Assembly: GCF_000284515.1 (NCBI RefSeq)
Contig: NC_017668.1
Span: 3,596,001-3,660,000 of the forward strand
Direction of reading: 5' to 3'
DNA: 64,000 nucleotides
Source of the DNA: Halobacillus halophilus DSM 2266
GTDB taxonomy: Bacteria; Bacillota; Bacilli; Bacillales; Halobacillaceae
Made by a program: the position numbers and the translations under genes. A model generated the notes under the pieces. It was not told where the DNA came from. It saw nothing but the letters and a program-made list of their open reading frames with translations, and ran no database searches. Below are positions 33,821 to 43,167 of this stretch, in pieces (position 1 is the stretch's first letter; the number at the start of each line of letters is the position of its first letter).

Positions 33821-35743
33821 TTGATTAAAACTTGGTCAGTTGAACACTTTAAATCGATCTATGAAGAAACGGAACTTGAAATATCACCATTAACAATTTT
33901 CACAGGAGCAAATAGTTCCGGAAAAAGCACTATCCTTCAAAGTATTCTGTTAACAGCACAAACTATACAAAATAGTATCTCCTCCAAGTCAATAATACTT
34001 AATGGTCACATCATTAAACTCGGAACTTTTGATGATATTTTATCCAATCATTCAATAATAGATGACACCCAACATATTAGTATAGGATTTGACCTTAATA
34101 TTGATACAAGTGATGATTGGAACAGGTTTTTATTTTCTGATAGTTTGATGGTAGAAGATATTAAGAATAGTTTAGTAAGTTCAAAGTTTAGCTTTTATAA
34201 GAATGAAGATAACGAGATAACCAATTTACATCCCGATTTAGAATCTAGTGAAGTTCACATAGAATTCACCTCTAGTGACAAAGAGGACAATAAACCGAAA
34301 TATAACTTAAGTATCAATAAATCCAACTTATCTGTGGATCAACGGAAAAAAGATTACAAGATTAGGGATACGGAAATTGATGAACAATTATTGAAATATG
34401 AAGTAAAGACCAACTTTGATGTAGAGGATACTCCTTTTTTCCCTTACACAGAAGGAAAAGGTAAAGAAAAAATAAAACTAGCCGGATCTAAAATGCATCA
34501 TTTTTTGCCTCTTGGCTTAGGGGTAGTTTATAACGAAACATATCAAACGGCTAAAAGTTTAATAGATTTATTTATCAATTCAGAAAGAACTTACTACTCA
34601 AGACATAGAAGACGTGTAGCATTAGATAGCTTGGAAAGTGGCAGTAACATTGAATTTATAAATATTATTATGGAAGAGATTAAAGATTTTAACAGTACAT
34701 TATTTCAATCAAATCTGTCAGGAATTCAAAAAAAAGTAGTTGCTGGTAATTATGAGGAATTATTAAATGAATTTACACTTAGGAAGTTCAGAAAATATAT
34801 AATGTCTTTAACAAGAAATCAAAGAACAGATTTAGAAAGTAGATTTAAACAACAAGAAGCAAATTTATTATCAGTGTTAACTAGGGATAAAGCCGATGTT
34901 TATCAATTAGACAGTACGAGCCTACCAGATCCAATTGAAGCTGGTGTGGCATATGTCAGGAATTTCTTTTCCAAAAATGTAAAATATCTAGGTCCGTTAA
35001 GAGATGATCCGAAACCAGTCTATCCTCACTCTGGAGCTACAGACTCTATGGACGTTGGTTTTAGAGGCGAACACACTGCAGCTGTATTAGAGATACATAA
35101 GGGCACAGAAGTTAGTTATTTATCTCCAGAAGATTTAGAAAAAGGAGGAGATATCTCACCTAAGAAAAACTCCTTAATACAGGCTGTTCTTGAATGGCTT
35201 AGATATATGGGGATTGTTACTAATGTGAAAACTGTCGATAAGGGTAAGCTTGGACATGAATTAAAAGTTTCAACAAACAACAATGATAATTACCATGATT
35301 TGACAAATGTGGGTGTGGGAGTCAGTCAAGTCCTTCCAATACTAGTGTTATCTCTCCTTGCAGATAAAGGATCAACATTAATATTCGAACAACCCGAATT
35401 ACATTTACATCCACGCGTCCAAACTAGACTAGCCGACTTCTTTGTTTCAATGATTCAATTAAATAAACAGTGTATTGTAGAATCACATAGTGAATATATG
35501 GTAAATAGACTTAGATATAGATCAGTTGTGTCAGAAGATTCTTTTATCTCTGATAATGTAATGATGTATTTTGTTGAGAAGGAAGATGGAAAGTCTATAT
35601 ATAACCCAGTAAAGATAAATAGATATGGTGTTATTGAAGACTGGCCAAAAGGATTTTTTGATGAAAATGAGGAGAACTCTGCTGCTATTTTGAGAGCAGC
35701 AATGCAGAAAAGAAGAAAGGAACGTGGTAAGATAAATGATTAA
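33821..35743 (+). CDS. AAA/ABC-type ATPase with DUF3696 C terminus
   Basis: A 640-residue SMC-like ATPase: Walker A FTGANSSGKST at 27-37, a long insert of about 450 residues, an LTNVGVGVSQVLPI signature motif, Walker B TLIFEQPELHLHPRVQ (about 518-533) and the switch VESHSEYMVNRL. The tail INRYGVIEDWPKGFFDENE is the DUF3696 signature. It overlaps the next gene by 8 bp, so both are made together. Such ATPases commonly act as sensors in anti-phage or DNA-processing systems. It starts at TTG 33821 after GGAGG. Confidence 0.82.
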   Translation: MIKTWSVEHFKSIYEETELEISPLTIFTGANSSGKSTILQSILLTAQTIQNSISSKSIILNGHIIKLGTFDDILSNHSIIDDTQHISIGFDLNIDTSDDWNRFLFSDSLMVEDIKNSLVSSKFSFYKNEDNEITNLHPDLESSEVHIEFTSSDKEDNKPKYNLSINKSNLSVDQRKKDYKIRDTEIDEQLLKYEVKTNFDVEDTPFFPYTEGKGKEKIKLAGSKMHHFLPLGLGVVYNETYQTAKSLIDLFINSERTYYSRHRRRVALDSLESGSNIEFINIIMEEIKDFNSTLFQSNLSGIQKKVVAGNYEELLNEFTLRKFRKYIMSLTRNQRTDLESRFKQQEANLLSVLTRDKADVYQLDSTSLPDPIEAGVAYVRNFFSKNVKYLGPLRDDPKPVYPHSGATDSMDVGFRGEHTAAVLEIHKGTEVSYLSPEDLEKGGDISPKKNSLIQAVLEWLRYMGIVTNVKTVDKGKLGHELKVSTNNNDNYHDLTNVGVGVSQVLPILVLSLLADKGSTLIFEQPELHLHPRVQTRLADFFVSMIQLNKQCIVESHSEYMVNRLRYRSVVSEDSFISDNVMMYFVEKEDGKSIYNPVKINRYGVIEDWPKGFFDENEENSAAILRAAMQKRRKERGKIND

Positions 35744-36746
35744 AACAGTTATTGACCCACTTATCCTTGCGCTTCCGAATAGCAGTGATTCATTAGAGGA
35801 ATTTGAAGAATATGTATATAGACTTTTAGACGTTGTTGAAGCTTCCGAGCAAAATCTAAAACTAATTACTAGCAAAGAGACGTCAAGCTTACTAGCATTC
35901 GAATTGGAATACCCTGAATGGGACCCTGTAAAAAAATTATTAAATCATTTTGGTCTAACAGGAATGATACAACCTAAAGATATAGTAGGCTCAATAGAAA
36001 AAATACTAAAGTCAAATACGATTGAAAACTTATTACAAATTGAAGATATACTTTATGAAAACGTAATATTTAGCCCTGTAGAAATAAGTAATAATAGAAA
36101 AACTCCTTACTTAGAGGAATTAGAGAAGATAGCATTGTGCATACTTCTAGCGCAAGAGGAGGGGAATAATTTTATATTTGTAACAAAAAAGTTATCGCAA
36201 AAAACTATTACTGTGCAAGGTAAAATCCATGAAATTGAATCCTCTGACCATTCAATTTCTAAGCATGAAATTCTAACTTACAAAGGGGACTTTCTTGCAC
36301 TTAGTGATGTAAATAGAATTTATCAAGACATTGATCCTATTACCATATGGAAGAATGCACGTTCAAAAGAAGAATATGAATACGCAGTTAAAATTTATAC
36401 TTGTCAATATACTTGTACTCATAATAATAGTTTTAAAGAATGGAATCTAGGTAACGAATTCCACATAAATATGAGAAAATATAATTTTACTCATCAAGAA
36501 TCTAAAATAAATTCATTATTAAGATCTATCGCTGATGCGATTTTGGACCAGAATCTCCATAAAGTACACTCTTTGCGCGAGTCTCGTAGTGGTAATTCTT
36601 CGCAGAAAACATATAAAAATAAGAAAGCTTTAAGAAGAGATATTGACCAAGAATTTCATTTACATTACTGGGTAGAGGGGAACCATTTAGAATTTGCACA
36701 ATTAGGAGTCCATAACGATATGAATATTCCATCACCTAGTTATTAA
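35736..36746 (+). CDS. Partner of the DUF3696 ATPase, unknown effector
   Basis: A 336-residue protein with no family name I can assign. The C-terminal 95 residues are the striking part: GNEFHINMRKYNF (239-251), then KALRRDIDQEFHLHYW (297-312) and FAQLGVHNDMNIP (320-332). The invariant-looking His, Arg, Asp and HND residues would suit a metal-dependent nuclease or hydrolase active site, but this is inference. The N-terminal 200 residues look like a separate helical and beta domain. Overlap with the ATPase gene and a shared terminator (36774-36806) define a two-gene operon. Confidence 0.75.
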   Translation: MIKTVIDPLILALPNSSDSLEEFEEYVYRLLDVVEASEQNLKLITSKETSSLLAFELEYPEWDPVKKLLNHFGLTGMIQPKDIVGSIEKILKSNTIENLLQIEDILYENVIFSPVEISNNRKTPYLEELEKIALCILLAQEEGNNFIFVTKKLSQKTITVQGKIHEIESSDHSISKHEILTYKGDFLALSDVNRIYQDIDPITIWKNARSKEEYEYAVKIYTCQYTCTHNNSFKEWNLGNEFHINMRKYNFTHQESKINSLLRSIADAILDQNLHKVHSLRESRSGNSSQKTYKNKKALRRDIDQEFHLHYWVEGNHLEFAQLGVHNDMNIPSPSY

Positions 36747-36773
36747 CGTTTACCGTAATTCTAGTAGCAAATG

Positions 36774-36806
36774 AAAAGTGTCTGGAAATTTCCAGACACT
36801 TTTTTT
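36774..36806. terminator. Bidirectional terminator
   Basis: AAAAGTGTCTGGAAA and TTTCCAGACACTTTT form a 15-bp palindrome followed by further T. It separates the ATPase operon from the convergent TOPRIM gene. Confidence 0.88.
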
Positions 36807-36839
36807 AAATAGATATTAATTGGTTACAAAATCTATTCT

Positions 36840-37745
36840 CTACCTTTCTATTTCTGACTCTTTCTTTTTCCTAACATCTATATTCCAGTCTTTATTTGTA
36901 GGTATTTCAACTTTAGATGCTTCTTTACTCATTAGCCGGTAATAATTACTTGCAAACTCCCTTCCAGCCTTATCATTATCCGTACAAAATGTTATTTGCT
37001 TCACCTGATGACCTTCCTTGCCCATCCGTTTGACTTCATCAATCATGGTCTGCCGCTTAAGCCCAGACATGGAAACTAACCGAGTATTCTGCAGTTTTTC
37101 TTTCTTAATACTCCAATACGATAGTGCATCAATCGGGCTTTCAAAAAGGTAAATGGAATTAGGTCTTCCAATATCTACTGAAAACCCACCCGAACCATGG
37201 CTGTTCCTATCAATACCTTTAAACATTCGTCCACCTTTCATTGGACTGGTTCCTTGGCGGTCTACTCCTACGATCTCTCCCTGCTGTTTCCACTTAAAAA
37301 CCACATTTCCGAGCTTGTCCTGTGCTATTAAATTTTTATTTTCAAGCCAATTAACGATCTTAGGATGAATCTTCCGTTCATTCGTTAGATAATCTTTAGC
37401 CTTTGTCCTATCGTTCACTTCATAATGTGAAGGATATTGATAAGGCTCCTTAGGCTTTTGCTCTTGAGAATTGTCTTTCACTTTATAACCTTGCTCATTC
37501 AGATCAATCACAGCTTCTGGAAAGCTCATCCCATAAAACATCTTGGCAAAGTTAATGACCCCAGCTCCTTTCTCGTCTCTGGAGTTCCAGGCATACATTT
37601 GGTCTTTAATCACTAAACTATCATGTACTTGGTGTCGGTAGTACCTCCCCTCTCTCTTCAATGGCTCCCCTTTACGCTCCAGATAGTCTATGAGATCCAC
37701 ATTCCGAGCAACCTCCACTTGATCCGCGCTTACATGTTTGGCCAT
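36840..37745 (-). CDS. TOPRIM-domain protein (DUF3991-like) of conjugative elements
   Basis: A 301-residue protein with an N-terminal CHC2-like/DUF3991 region (VDLIDYLERKGEPLKREGRYYR) and a TOPRIM fold: YLFESPIDALSYW carries the catalytic Glu (about 203) and FCTDNDKAGREFA the DxD. Such primase-like proteins are common next to relaxase genes of Gram-positive plasmids and ICEs, where they may prime the transferred strand. A decayed partial copy lies at 33318-33482. The gene is the last of the minus-strand transfer module. Confidence 0.8.
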   Translation of the reverse strand: MAKHVSADQVEVARNVDLIDYLERKGEPLKREGRYYRHQVHDSLVIKDQMYAWNSRDEKGAGVINFAKMFYGMSFPEAVIDLNEQGYKVKDNSQEQKPKEPYQYPSHYEVNDRTKAKDYLTNERKIHPKIVNWLENKNLIAQDKLGNVVFKWKQQGEIVGVDRQGTSPMKGGRMFKGIDRNSHGSGGFSVDIGRPNSIYLFESPIDALSYWSIKKEKLQNTRLVSMSGLKRQTMIDEVKRMGKEGHQVKQITFCTDNDKAGREFASNYYRLMSKEASKVEIPTNKDWNIDVRKKKESEIER

Positions 37746-37776
37746 GCAGCACTTCCTCCTTTCTAAATTTAGATAT

Positions 37777-37805
37777 AAAAAAAGACAGGGAGAAAACTCC
37801 CTGTC
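37777..37805 (-). terminator. Terminator after the ArdC-like gene
   Basis: GACAGGGAG-TTTT-CTCCCTGTC with seven T on the minus strand. The stem begins at the ArdC stop codon, so the TOPRIM gene downstream may be read partly by read-through. Confidence 0.85.
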
Positions 37806-39298
37806 TAGCGTTCAACCTCTATCTTTTCTTTTTGCTTTTCATTCTGCTGTGAAGCCTCCTTATTCCCCTTTCCATTCTGCATTTCGGAAGTGGTTCTTTC
37901 TTTTTCTTTCTCTTCAAGGAACTCTCGGTCAAGCTTACTTTCGATTTGAGATAGTCGCTGCTCCCCTCGATCCGTTAATGGTAGTTCTTTTAATTCTTGT
38001 AGAGATTCTTTTTTAAGCTGATACACCTCTTCTTTACTGTGAGTCTCTTGAAAGGAACGCATCTGATTTAAACGGTCTTGCCGGTCATTGTTTTCTTCTT
38101 TGTCTAACTCTTTTCCTACGGTTGGTTCAATAAAGTTCATAAGCTCCTTCTTATATGCATCTTTGTAGTCTTGATGTGAATATTCTTCTTCGGTCTTTTC
38201 TTCCTTACCAAAGGGCCCGCTATCCTTCTCAGCCTTACTCACTTGGCTTCTGTACATTTCCCGAAGCTTTTCTGAAGGTAGTATCTCTCTTTCTTGTTTC
38301 TCTTCTTCCATTACATGTTTGGGTTCTTTTACACTCATATCTTTCTCCCCTTCCTTTTCTTGGCCCATAGATTCTTCAATTGTTGTAATAAACTCTTTAG
38401 CTGTTGACTGAACCTCTTGTAATAAGCTTTCATGGTCTTTAAATTCATGATCCTTGGTCCAGTGATGCAGATAATCTAATGAGTAATCGCTGGTATCAAT
38501 ATTAAAATAAGAAGCAACCGTATAAGCTGTCATTTCTGCCTGAAATTCTTTCTCGGGTTTGGTGTATTCATTTATGTTTTCCTTTGTATGAAGCTTGGCA
38601 TGAGTCAGTTCATGTAACAGAGTTTTTGTATCTTGTCGCTCAGAGTTACGCGGATTAAGAGCGACTTCTCCTTTCCCTGTATAACTTACTCCTTTAGCTG
38701 CTCCTAACTCTTCATAAGGTTCTACAATTTGAATGTCATTTTTCTCTGCTATAGTCTCCATCCCTTGTCGAAACTGACTATAGTTTTCAACCTTCCCATC
38801 GATCCATTTGTTAGGAAAGATTTGAGGTAGATCTTTTTGAGTGGCCGTTGTCTGGGAAACATCAAACACATTGCCGGTAGAATAAACAAGACGGCCATCT
38901 CGTTTATCGAGTTGACCGTCTTTGACTTGCTGCTTTTCTGTTTTTGTCGCATATTTCAAAGGTTTCCATTCGCCCTCTTCATTTTGAAACTGCTGGCCTA
39001 ATCGGTTAGGTACAAGAACCTTTAGACTTTTTTCTCCTTTGTTTACAGGGAACCCTTTCTCTTTCCAGAAGGCGTAGGAACCTACAGCTTCAGCTCCCGG
39101 AAACTGTGAATCAATGAGTGCTGTATTGCGTGGAGAATACCGGTGGAACTTCCCCATAAAGTCTAGATACTCTTTCATTTGTTCGGGAGAATGAAAGTGG
39201 TTTGAAATACTTTTTTCCATCCCCTCTGTCAGTCGATTGATCTCCTCTTTGACCTTTTCCGGTGATTTCTGTTTATAGGGTCGTTTAGTCTTCGCCAT
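37805..39298 (-). CDS. ArdC-like antirestriction protein with metallopeptidase motif
   Basis: A 497-residue protein. The N-terminal region (YLDFMGKFHRYSPRNTALID, SYAFWKEKGFPVNKGEK) is the ArdC/LtrC ssDNA-binding domain, followed by a zinc-peptidase-like domain with LLHELTHAKLH (about 226-236) and a downstream Glu (EFQAEMTAY). The C-terminal 200 residues are charged coiled coil. ArdC proteins protect incoming single-stranded plasmid DNA from restriction. ATG at 39298 lies within the end of the preceding gene (14-bp overlap). Confidence 0.82.
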   Translation of the reverse strand: MAKTKRPYKQKSPEKVKEEINRLTEGMEKSISNHFHSPEQMKEYLDFMGKFHRYSPRNTALIDSQFPGAEAVGSYAFWKEKGFPVNKGEKSLKVLVPNRLGQQFQNEEGEWKPLKYATKTEKQQVKDGQLDKRDGRLVYSTGNVFDVSQTTATQKDLPQIFPNKWIDGKVENYSQFRQGMETIAEKNDIQIVEPYEELGAAKGVSYTGKGEVALNPRNSERQDTKTLLHELTHAKLHTKENINEYTKPEKEFQAEMTAYTVASYFNIDTSDYSLDYLHHWTKDHEFKDHESLLQEVQSTAKEFITTIEESMGQEKEGEKDMSVKEPKHVMEEEKQEREILPSEKLREMYRSQVSKAEKDSGPFGKEEKTEEEYSHQDYKDAYKKELMNFIEPTVGKELDKEENNDRQDRLNQMRSFQETHSKEEVYQLKKESLQELKELPLTDRGEQRLSQIESKLDREFLEEKEKERTTSEMQNGKGNKEASQQNEKQKEKIEVER

Positions 39299-39566
39299 GA
39301 TCCTCAGCTCCCTCACTGATGTTCATGAGTTCTTCCATTTCTTCTTCATCGTAATTTGGTTCTAAATTTAATATCAATTCCTTTGTTTTCTTATGAAAAG
39401 GAATGAGTAGGTTCTCTTGATTCACTAAATGCTGCTCAAGATCATCCATTTCCTCATTACTTAACGTTATGGTATATTCCTCCTGTCCCACGTCCATCAC
39501 GAGCTCATTACTTTCACTCAAACGCTTAAACACCCCTACTTCATAATCGTTATTAAACGAAAGCAT
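39285..39566 (-). CDS. Small acidic protein of the transfer module
   Basis: A 93-residue acidic protein (NEEMDDLEQHLVNQENLL; ending EDHGED). I do not recognise it. It overlaps the ArdC-like gene by 14 bp and belongs to the same minus-strand transcription unit; AAGGAGTTGAAGGA precedes the ATG. No membrane segment or known motif is visible. Confidence 0.65.
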   Translation of the reverse strand: MLSFNNDYEVGVFKRLSESNELVMDVGQEEYTITLSNEEMDDLEQHLVNQENLLIPFHKKTKELILNLEPNYDEEEMEELMNISEGAEDHGED

Positions 39567-39606
39567 TCCTTCAACTCCTTTGTTAGATCATTCCTCATGA
39601 ATTCCA

Positions 39607-40035
39607 TTAGCTTGATGCTGGCTGAGTCTCTCCGGCACTTATTCTCTTCTGTCGCTGATGACTGATTCTTTCTTCCACCGCTTGTCTCGCATCCTTCATC
39701 GCTTGGCTTTCAAAGATCGGTGTCGTAACACAACTTTCTAAGTTTTGATCCATCGCAAAACCATTCATTAATTCCAGAAGGACTTGTGTATTTTTATCGC
39801 TTCGATTGGCTGCTAACCGCAACCGTTTCACCTCTTCAGAAAACACTTCTTGGAAACGTTGCGCCATCAGACTCAAGAGATATTCTTGTGAGTGGTCGGT
39901 TGTCTTCTGTGCTTCCCATTCGCCAATCATACGGTCTAAAGCTTCACCAGGATAACGAATATGATGCTGTTCCTGATACTCATTGATTAACGCTATCGTC
40001 TCTTCATGGAGCGTGACATTTTGACGCCTTCCCAT
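39607..40035 (-). CDS. Accessory protein downstream of the relaxase
   Basis: A 142-residue soluble helical protein (MGRRQNVTLHEETIALINEY..). The first 40 residues suggest a ribbon-helix-helix-like DNA-binding start; the rest is helical. The position 10 bp after the relaxase gene suggests a relaxosome or mobilisation accessory role. No firm family assignment. Confidence 0.65.
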   Translation of the reverse strand: MGRRQNVTLHEETIALINEYQEQHHIRYPGEALDRMIGEWEAQKTTDHSQEYLLSLMAQRFQEVFSEEVKRLRLAANRSDKNTQVLLELMNGFAMDQNLESCVTTPIFESQAMKDARQAVEERISHQRQKRISAGETQPASS

Positions 40036-40045
40036 TCATATTCCC

Positions 40046-41209
40046 CTACCTTTCTTTTTCAATTTCTCGTTCTAACTTCTGATGATCCATATCATTGATA
40101 AACTGATCATAGGTTTGTCCCATCGAACGTTGAATACTCCTTAAGGAACGCTGCAATTGAATTCCTGACGGCATGGACTTATAAGGGTGCTTTGTATTGG
40201 ACGTTTGTCTAGGATACTGCTGGTAATCGTACTGCTTCATTTCTTGTAAGAACGCATTGCCCATTCGTTTATAGAGATCATCCAACTTGTTTTGTTTGTA
40301 ATGTTCATATCGCTTCTTATCCTTAGGTCCATCCCCATAAGCCTGTTTTAGTTCGTTCACTTCTTGATCCAGTTTATTATGCAGCTGCTTCATTTCTTTG
40401 GGGTGATACTTATCTAAATATTTGGTCGTTAGTTCATCAATCTTCGGTCGAATAGGATTCATCGTTTGATAGCCATAGTGCCACTGTCGTTTATCCTTAG
40501 GCAAGTGATTATATACTTCGAGAAACAAAGGCTTCATTTCTCTATTGCTCCATTTCATGTTGCTATTCTCTCTCTTCTCATTCACTATATGGTCCCGGAT
40601 CAACGAGTTTATTTGATCCCGTTCTTGTGTTCGATCTAATAATCCATTCACGACTTCACTTTTCATCGCGTCTAGAGTTTTAGGCTTTCGCTTTCCACGG
40701 TCACGAGTCGGGTTTGGTTCGACTGTGGCCACATGAATGTGAATGTTATCAGTATTATAGTGAATGGCTGCCGACCAAACAGCACTCTCTTGTAATCCCT
40801 CTTTCTTCATCATGGTCTGCATGGATTTTCTTGTCACTTGCTTCAAAGCATCTTCATCCAAGGTGTGGGTTTTTGAATCATAAACACCTCGTTCTTGAAG
40901 CCAATCATTATCAAATGTAATGACATCTTGCCACATGATACTGTTCTTCTTTTGAGCCTGTTCGAATAATGATTTGATTCCCTGTTTTCCTTCTATAGAT
41001 AAGTGATCCGACTGTTGAGTAAACAAAGCAGATGTTTTATCCGGATCGTCCATATAGTGATTATATAAACTAAACATGGATCGATGAGCTTCCCCTTTTC
41101 CTTTAGCTTCCTCCCGATCCACGTATTGCACATAATCTTGAAATCCTTTCTTGTTCGCTGTCACGAATTTTGTTTTTAATACTACTCCAGGTGTTACAGT
41201 TTCACTCAT
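40046..41209 (-). CDS. Relaxase, MobL/MobP2 type
   Basis: A 387-residue relaxase of the MobL-like group found on Gram-positive mobile elements. It nicks one strand at oriT and leads it into the recipient. The visible signature is the metal-binding HUH-like motif NIHIHVATVEP (about 156-166), with an N-terminal Tyr-rich segment (YVQYVDREEAKG) likely to hold the catalytic Tyr. The start overlaps the RHH gene by 4 bp. A candidate oriT lies just upstream at 41528-41581. Confidence 0.82.
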   Translation of the reverse strand: MSETVTPGVVLKTKFVTANKKGFQDYVQYVDREEAKGKGEAHRSMFSLYNHYMDDPDKTSALFTQQSDHLSIEGKQGIKSLFEQAQKKNSIMWQDVITFDNDWLQERGVYDSKTHTLDEDALKQVTRKSMQTMMKKEGLQESAVWSAAIHYNTDNIHIHVATVEPNPTRDRGKRKPKTLDAMKSEVVNGLLDRTQERDQINSLIRDHIVNEKRENSNMKWSNREMKPLFLEVYNHLPKDKRQWHYGYQTMNPIRPKIDELTTKYLDKYHPKEMKQLHNKLDQEVNELKQAYGDGPKDKKRYEHYKQNKLDDLYKRMGNAFLQEMKQYDYQQYPRQTSNTKHPYKSMPSGIQLQRSLRSIQRSMGQTYDQFINDMDHQKLEREIEKER

Positions 41210-41463
41210 GCTTCTTCACCTGGTTCTTCAATCTGCAAGAGATCGTTCATTTCTCGAATCGCTGTATAACAATGAGCCATTGTTTGAATGTTGCGGTCGA
41301 CTAATTGCTGCAATCTTTGTTCACGATTGTTCTCTTCTCGAAAGACCGCCAACTGATGCAACTGAGCATGTAAAAACTCTTGCCGACTTAATCCTTTTTC
41401 TTCCGCAAGTTCGTCAATTCGTTGAACGGTTTTTGGATCCATATAACGAATTCTTACTTCCAT
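41206..41463 (-). CDS. Ribbon-helix-helix relaxosome accessory protein
   Basis: An 85-residue protein with an N-terminal RHH fold (MEVRIRYMDPKTVQRIDELA followed by a second helix GLSRQEFL) and a C-terminal helix. It resembles MobC-like proteins that bind oriT and recruit the relaxase. ATG at 41463 is 8 nt after AAGGAG; an ATG at 41472 has no room for it. Overlapping ATGA junction with the relaxase. Confidence 0.78.
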   Translation of the reverse strand: MEVRIRYMDPKTVQRIDELAEEKGLSRQEFLHAQLHQLAVFREENNREQRLQQLVDRNIQTMAHCYTAIREMNDLLQIEEPGEEA

Positions 41464-41527
41464 ACCAATCACTCCTTTTGATCAAGTTCCTAAAACTAGA
41501 GAATAAAGAGAAGAGCATAAGGGGTTT

Positions 41528-41581
41528 TTGTTCCCACTTGGCGTGTGAATCCCGGCAGAGCCGGGCAAAACGAGGGAACAA
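41528..41581. other. Candidate origin of transfer (oriT)
   Basis: Arms TTGTTCCC (41528-41535) and GGGAACAA (41574-41581) enclose a GC-rich hairpin CCCGGC-AGA-GCCGGG (41551-41565). It sits in the 247-bp non-coding gap just before the relaxosome genes. The nick site cannot be read. Confidence 0.5.
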
Positions 41582-41710
41582 GAATTTCTCCAGATGTGCG
41601 GTCGCTGTGCGTCTAAAATAGGAACAATCATTCGTGTATTCACCATGATGTGTGGTCCCTGCACAAGAGATGTGTGGACACTGTGTTGACTGTAGCGAAA
41701 TCTCTGCCCC

Positions 41711-42577
41711 TTATTCGTTTGATAGCATCTCCCTTTTTTCTTCTAACATCTTAATCTTATCCTTGATGGTTTGAATGGCTAATTCATGCTCGGCTGCCTC
41801 TTGATTGATCTGCTCTTTTTCATTTTCCAGACGATGAATTCGAGCCTCTGTTTGCTTTTTCTCTTCCTTTGTTTCGTATAGAAGCTCTGATTCTAATTCA
41901 ACGGTTTTTTGATCAATTGCTTTGATCCGTTCATCAATGGATTGGATACGTTTCTTCTTCTCTTTCCTTGTTTCTTTCGCCTCTTCGATTTCCTCAGATA
42001 CAGCAGCCACTTCATACTTTTGCTCTGTTAAAATGCTTAATTGCTTGTCCATTTCCACTTCACGCTGATCGGTATAAATCCGTGCCAGCTCTTTCTTTTC
42101 CTCACCCCCTTTCAGGGAATTTTGAGCATTCTCTTTCGTTAAAAGCGTATTGGTATTTTCCTTGTTTACATCTAAGGCCATAACATCAAAGGAAGGACTT
42201 ACCTGTTGAATGCTAATGACATATCTGCTTTCATCGTTATACTCTACTTGTGTCGGAAGATCACGTTTTGGATGCTCTTTTTCCTGAGCCGTGAAGCTTA
42301 ACTTTTCATCTAATAAAGTGGTTGATTTATTGAGATTTAAGGTGACAATCATCAACTCTTTCGTTGGATTATAAACCCAGTTCTTAATGGTCAATTCACC
42401 TGATCCTTGTAAGTTTAGAGGTTCATTGACAGGCGTTTGCTGAACTTTACTCTGCTCTTCATCACCAAAGATAAAACCTGAAAACAAGAAAAAAAGAAGC
42501 GCCATAGCCATGACGCTTAATCCCATAAGATATTTTTTTGAGGTCCCTTCCGTGATGAGTTTCGTTTGTTTTTTCAT
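41711..42577 (-). CDS. Membrane-anchored coiled-coil transfer protein
   Basis: A 288-residue protein with one N-terminal membrane helix (LMGLSVMAMALLFFLFSGFI), an extracytoplasmic beta-rich domain and about 130 residues of charged coiled coil. I do not recognise a family. It overlaps the VirB8-like gene by 4 bp, so it is translated with it and probably belongs to the transfer channel envelope. ATG at 42577 follows GGGAGG. Confidence 0.72.
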   Translation of the reverse strand: MKKQTKLITEGTSKKYLMGLSVMAMALLFFLFSGFIFGDEEQSKVQQTPVNEPLNLQGSGELTIKNWVYNPTKELMIVTLNLNKSTTLLDEKLSFTAQEKEHPKRDLPTQVEYNDESRYVISIQQVSPSFDVMALDVNKENTNTLLTKENAQNSLKGGEEKKELARIYTDQREVEMDKQLSILTEQKYEVAAVSEEIEEAKETRKEKKKRIQSIDERIKAIDQKTVELESELLYETKEEKKQTEARIHRLENEKEQINQEAAEHELAIQTIKDKIKMLEEKREMLSNE

Positions 42578-43152
42578 GAATAGCCTCCCTCTTCTACATG
42601 TTGGAAATCTGTTATCTTCCAATGCCCTTCTTCCCTATGAACTTTTATATGGAGGAACACGGGAGACACCTGTTTTTGATCACTCTGCAAAGATAAAAGA
42701 GTGTGTTTAAATCGAACGAACACGCTTGCTTGATTGTTTGTGAGATTACCTGTTTTGATATATATTTCTACTTCCTCTACCTCCGTTTTCCTGTCTCCTT
42801 TATAGGTCTCTGTAGGAAAGAAGGTTGCAGCTAAATCGTTGCTCATCATCTTGGGTGCTTCCTTTTTCCTTTCTTGATAGGTCTCTTTATCCTGTTGAAA
42901 GACTACCTCTATAAACGTAGAAACCTGCTTCACTAAAGCGTTATATCTCGCTTGAATGTCCGCAGGTTTCTGTTTTTGTAACGTCTTCTTTAATTCCTTT
43001 TTTTCTTCCATAATCGTTTCGTTTTTCTCTTCTAATTGTTGCACTTCCTTCTGTAGATCGTCATTCGCTATCGTTTGTGCAGCATATATATTCATAGATG
43101 TGAGAATGATTAACAGAGCGACAAACACACCAAAAAGAACCCGTCTTTTCAT
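42574..43152 (-). CDS. VirB8/TcpC-like transfer protein
   Basis: A 192-residue protein with an N-terminal membrane helix (VLFGVFVALLIILTSMNIY), a coiled coil, and an NTF2-like C-terminal domain suggested by YNALVKQVSTFIEVVF, SVFVRFKHTLLSL and WKITDFQHVE. This layout fits VirB8-type structural proteins of Gram-positive conjugation systems. The assignment rests on layout and position, not on a strong motif. Confidence 0.65.
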   Translation of the reverse strand: MKRRVLFGVFVALLIILTSMNIYAAQTIANDDLQKEVQQLEEKNETIMEEKKELKKTLQKQKPADIQARYNALVKQVSTFIEVVFQQDKETYQERKKEAPKMMSNDLAATFFPTETYKGDRKTEVEEVEIYIKTGNLTNNQASVFVRFKHTLLSLQSDQKQVSPVFLHIKVHREEGHWKITDFQHVEEGGYS

Positions 43153-43167
43153 CCATGTTCTCCTTTC

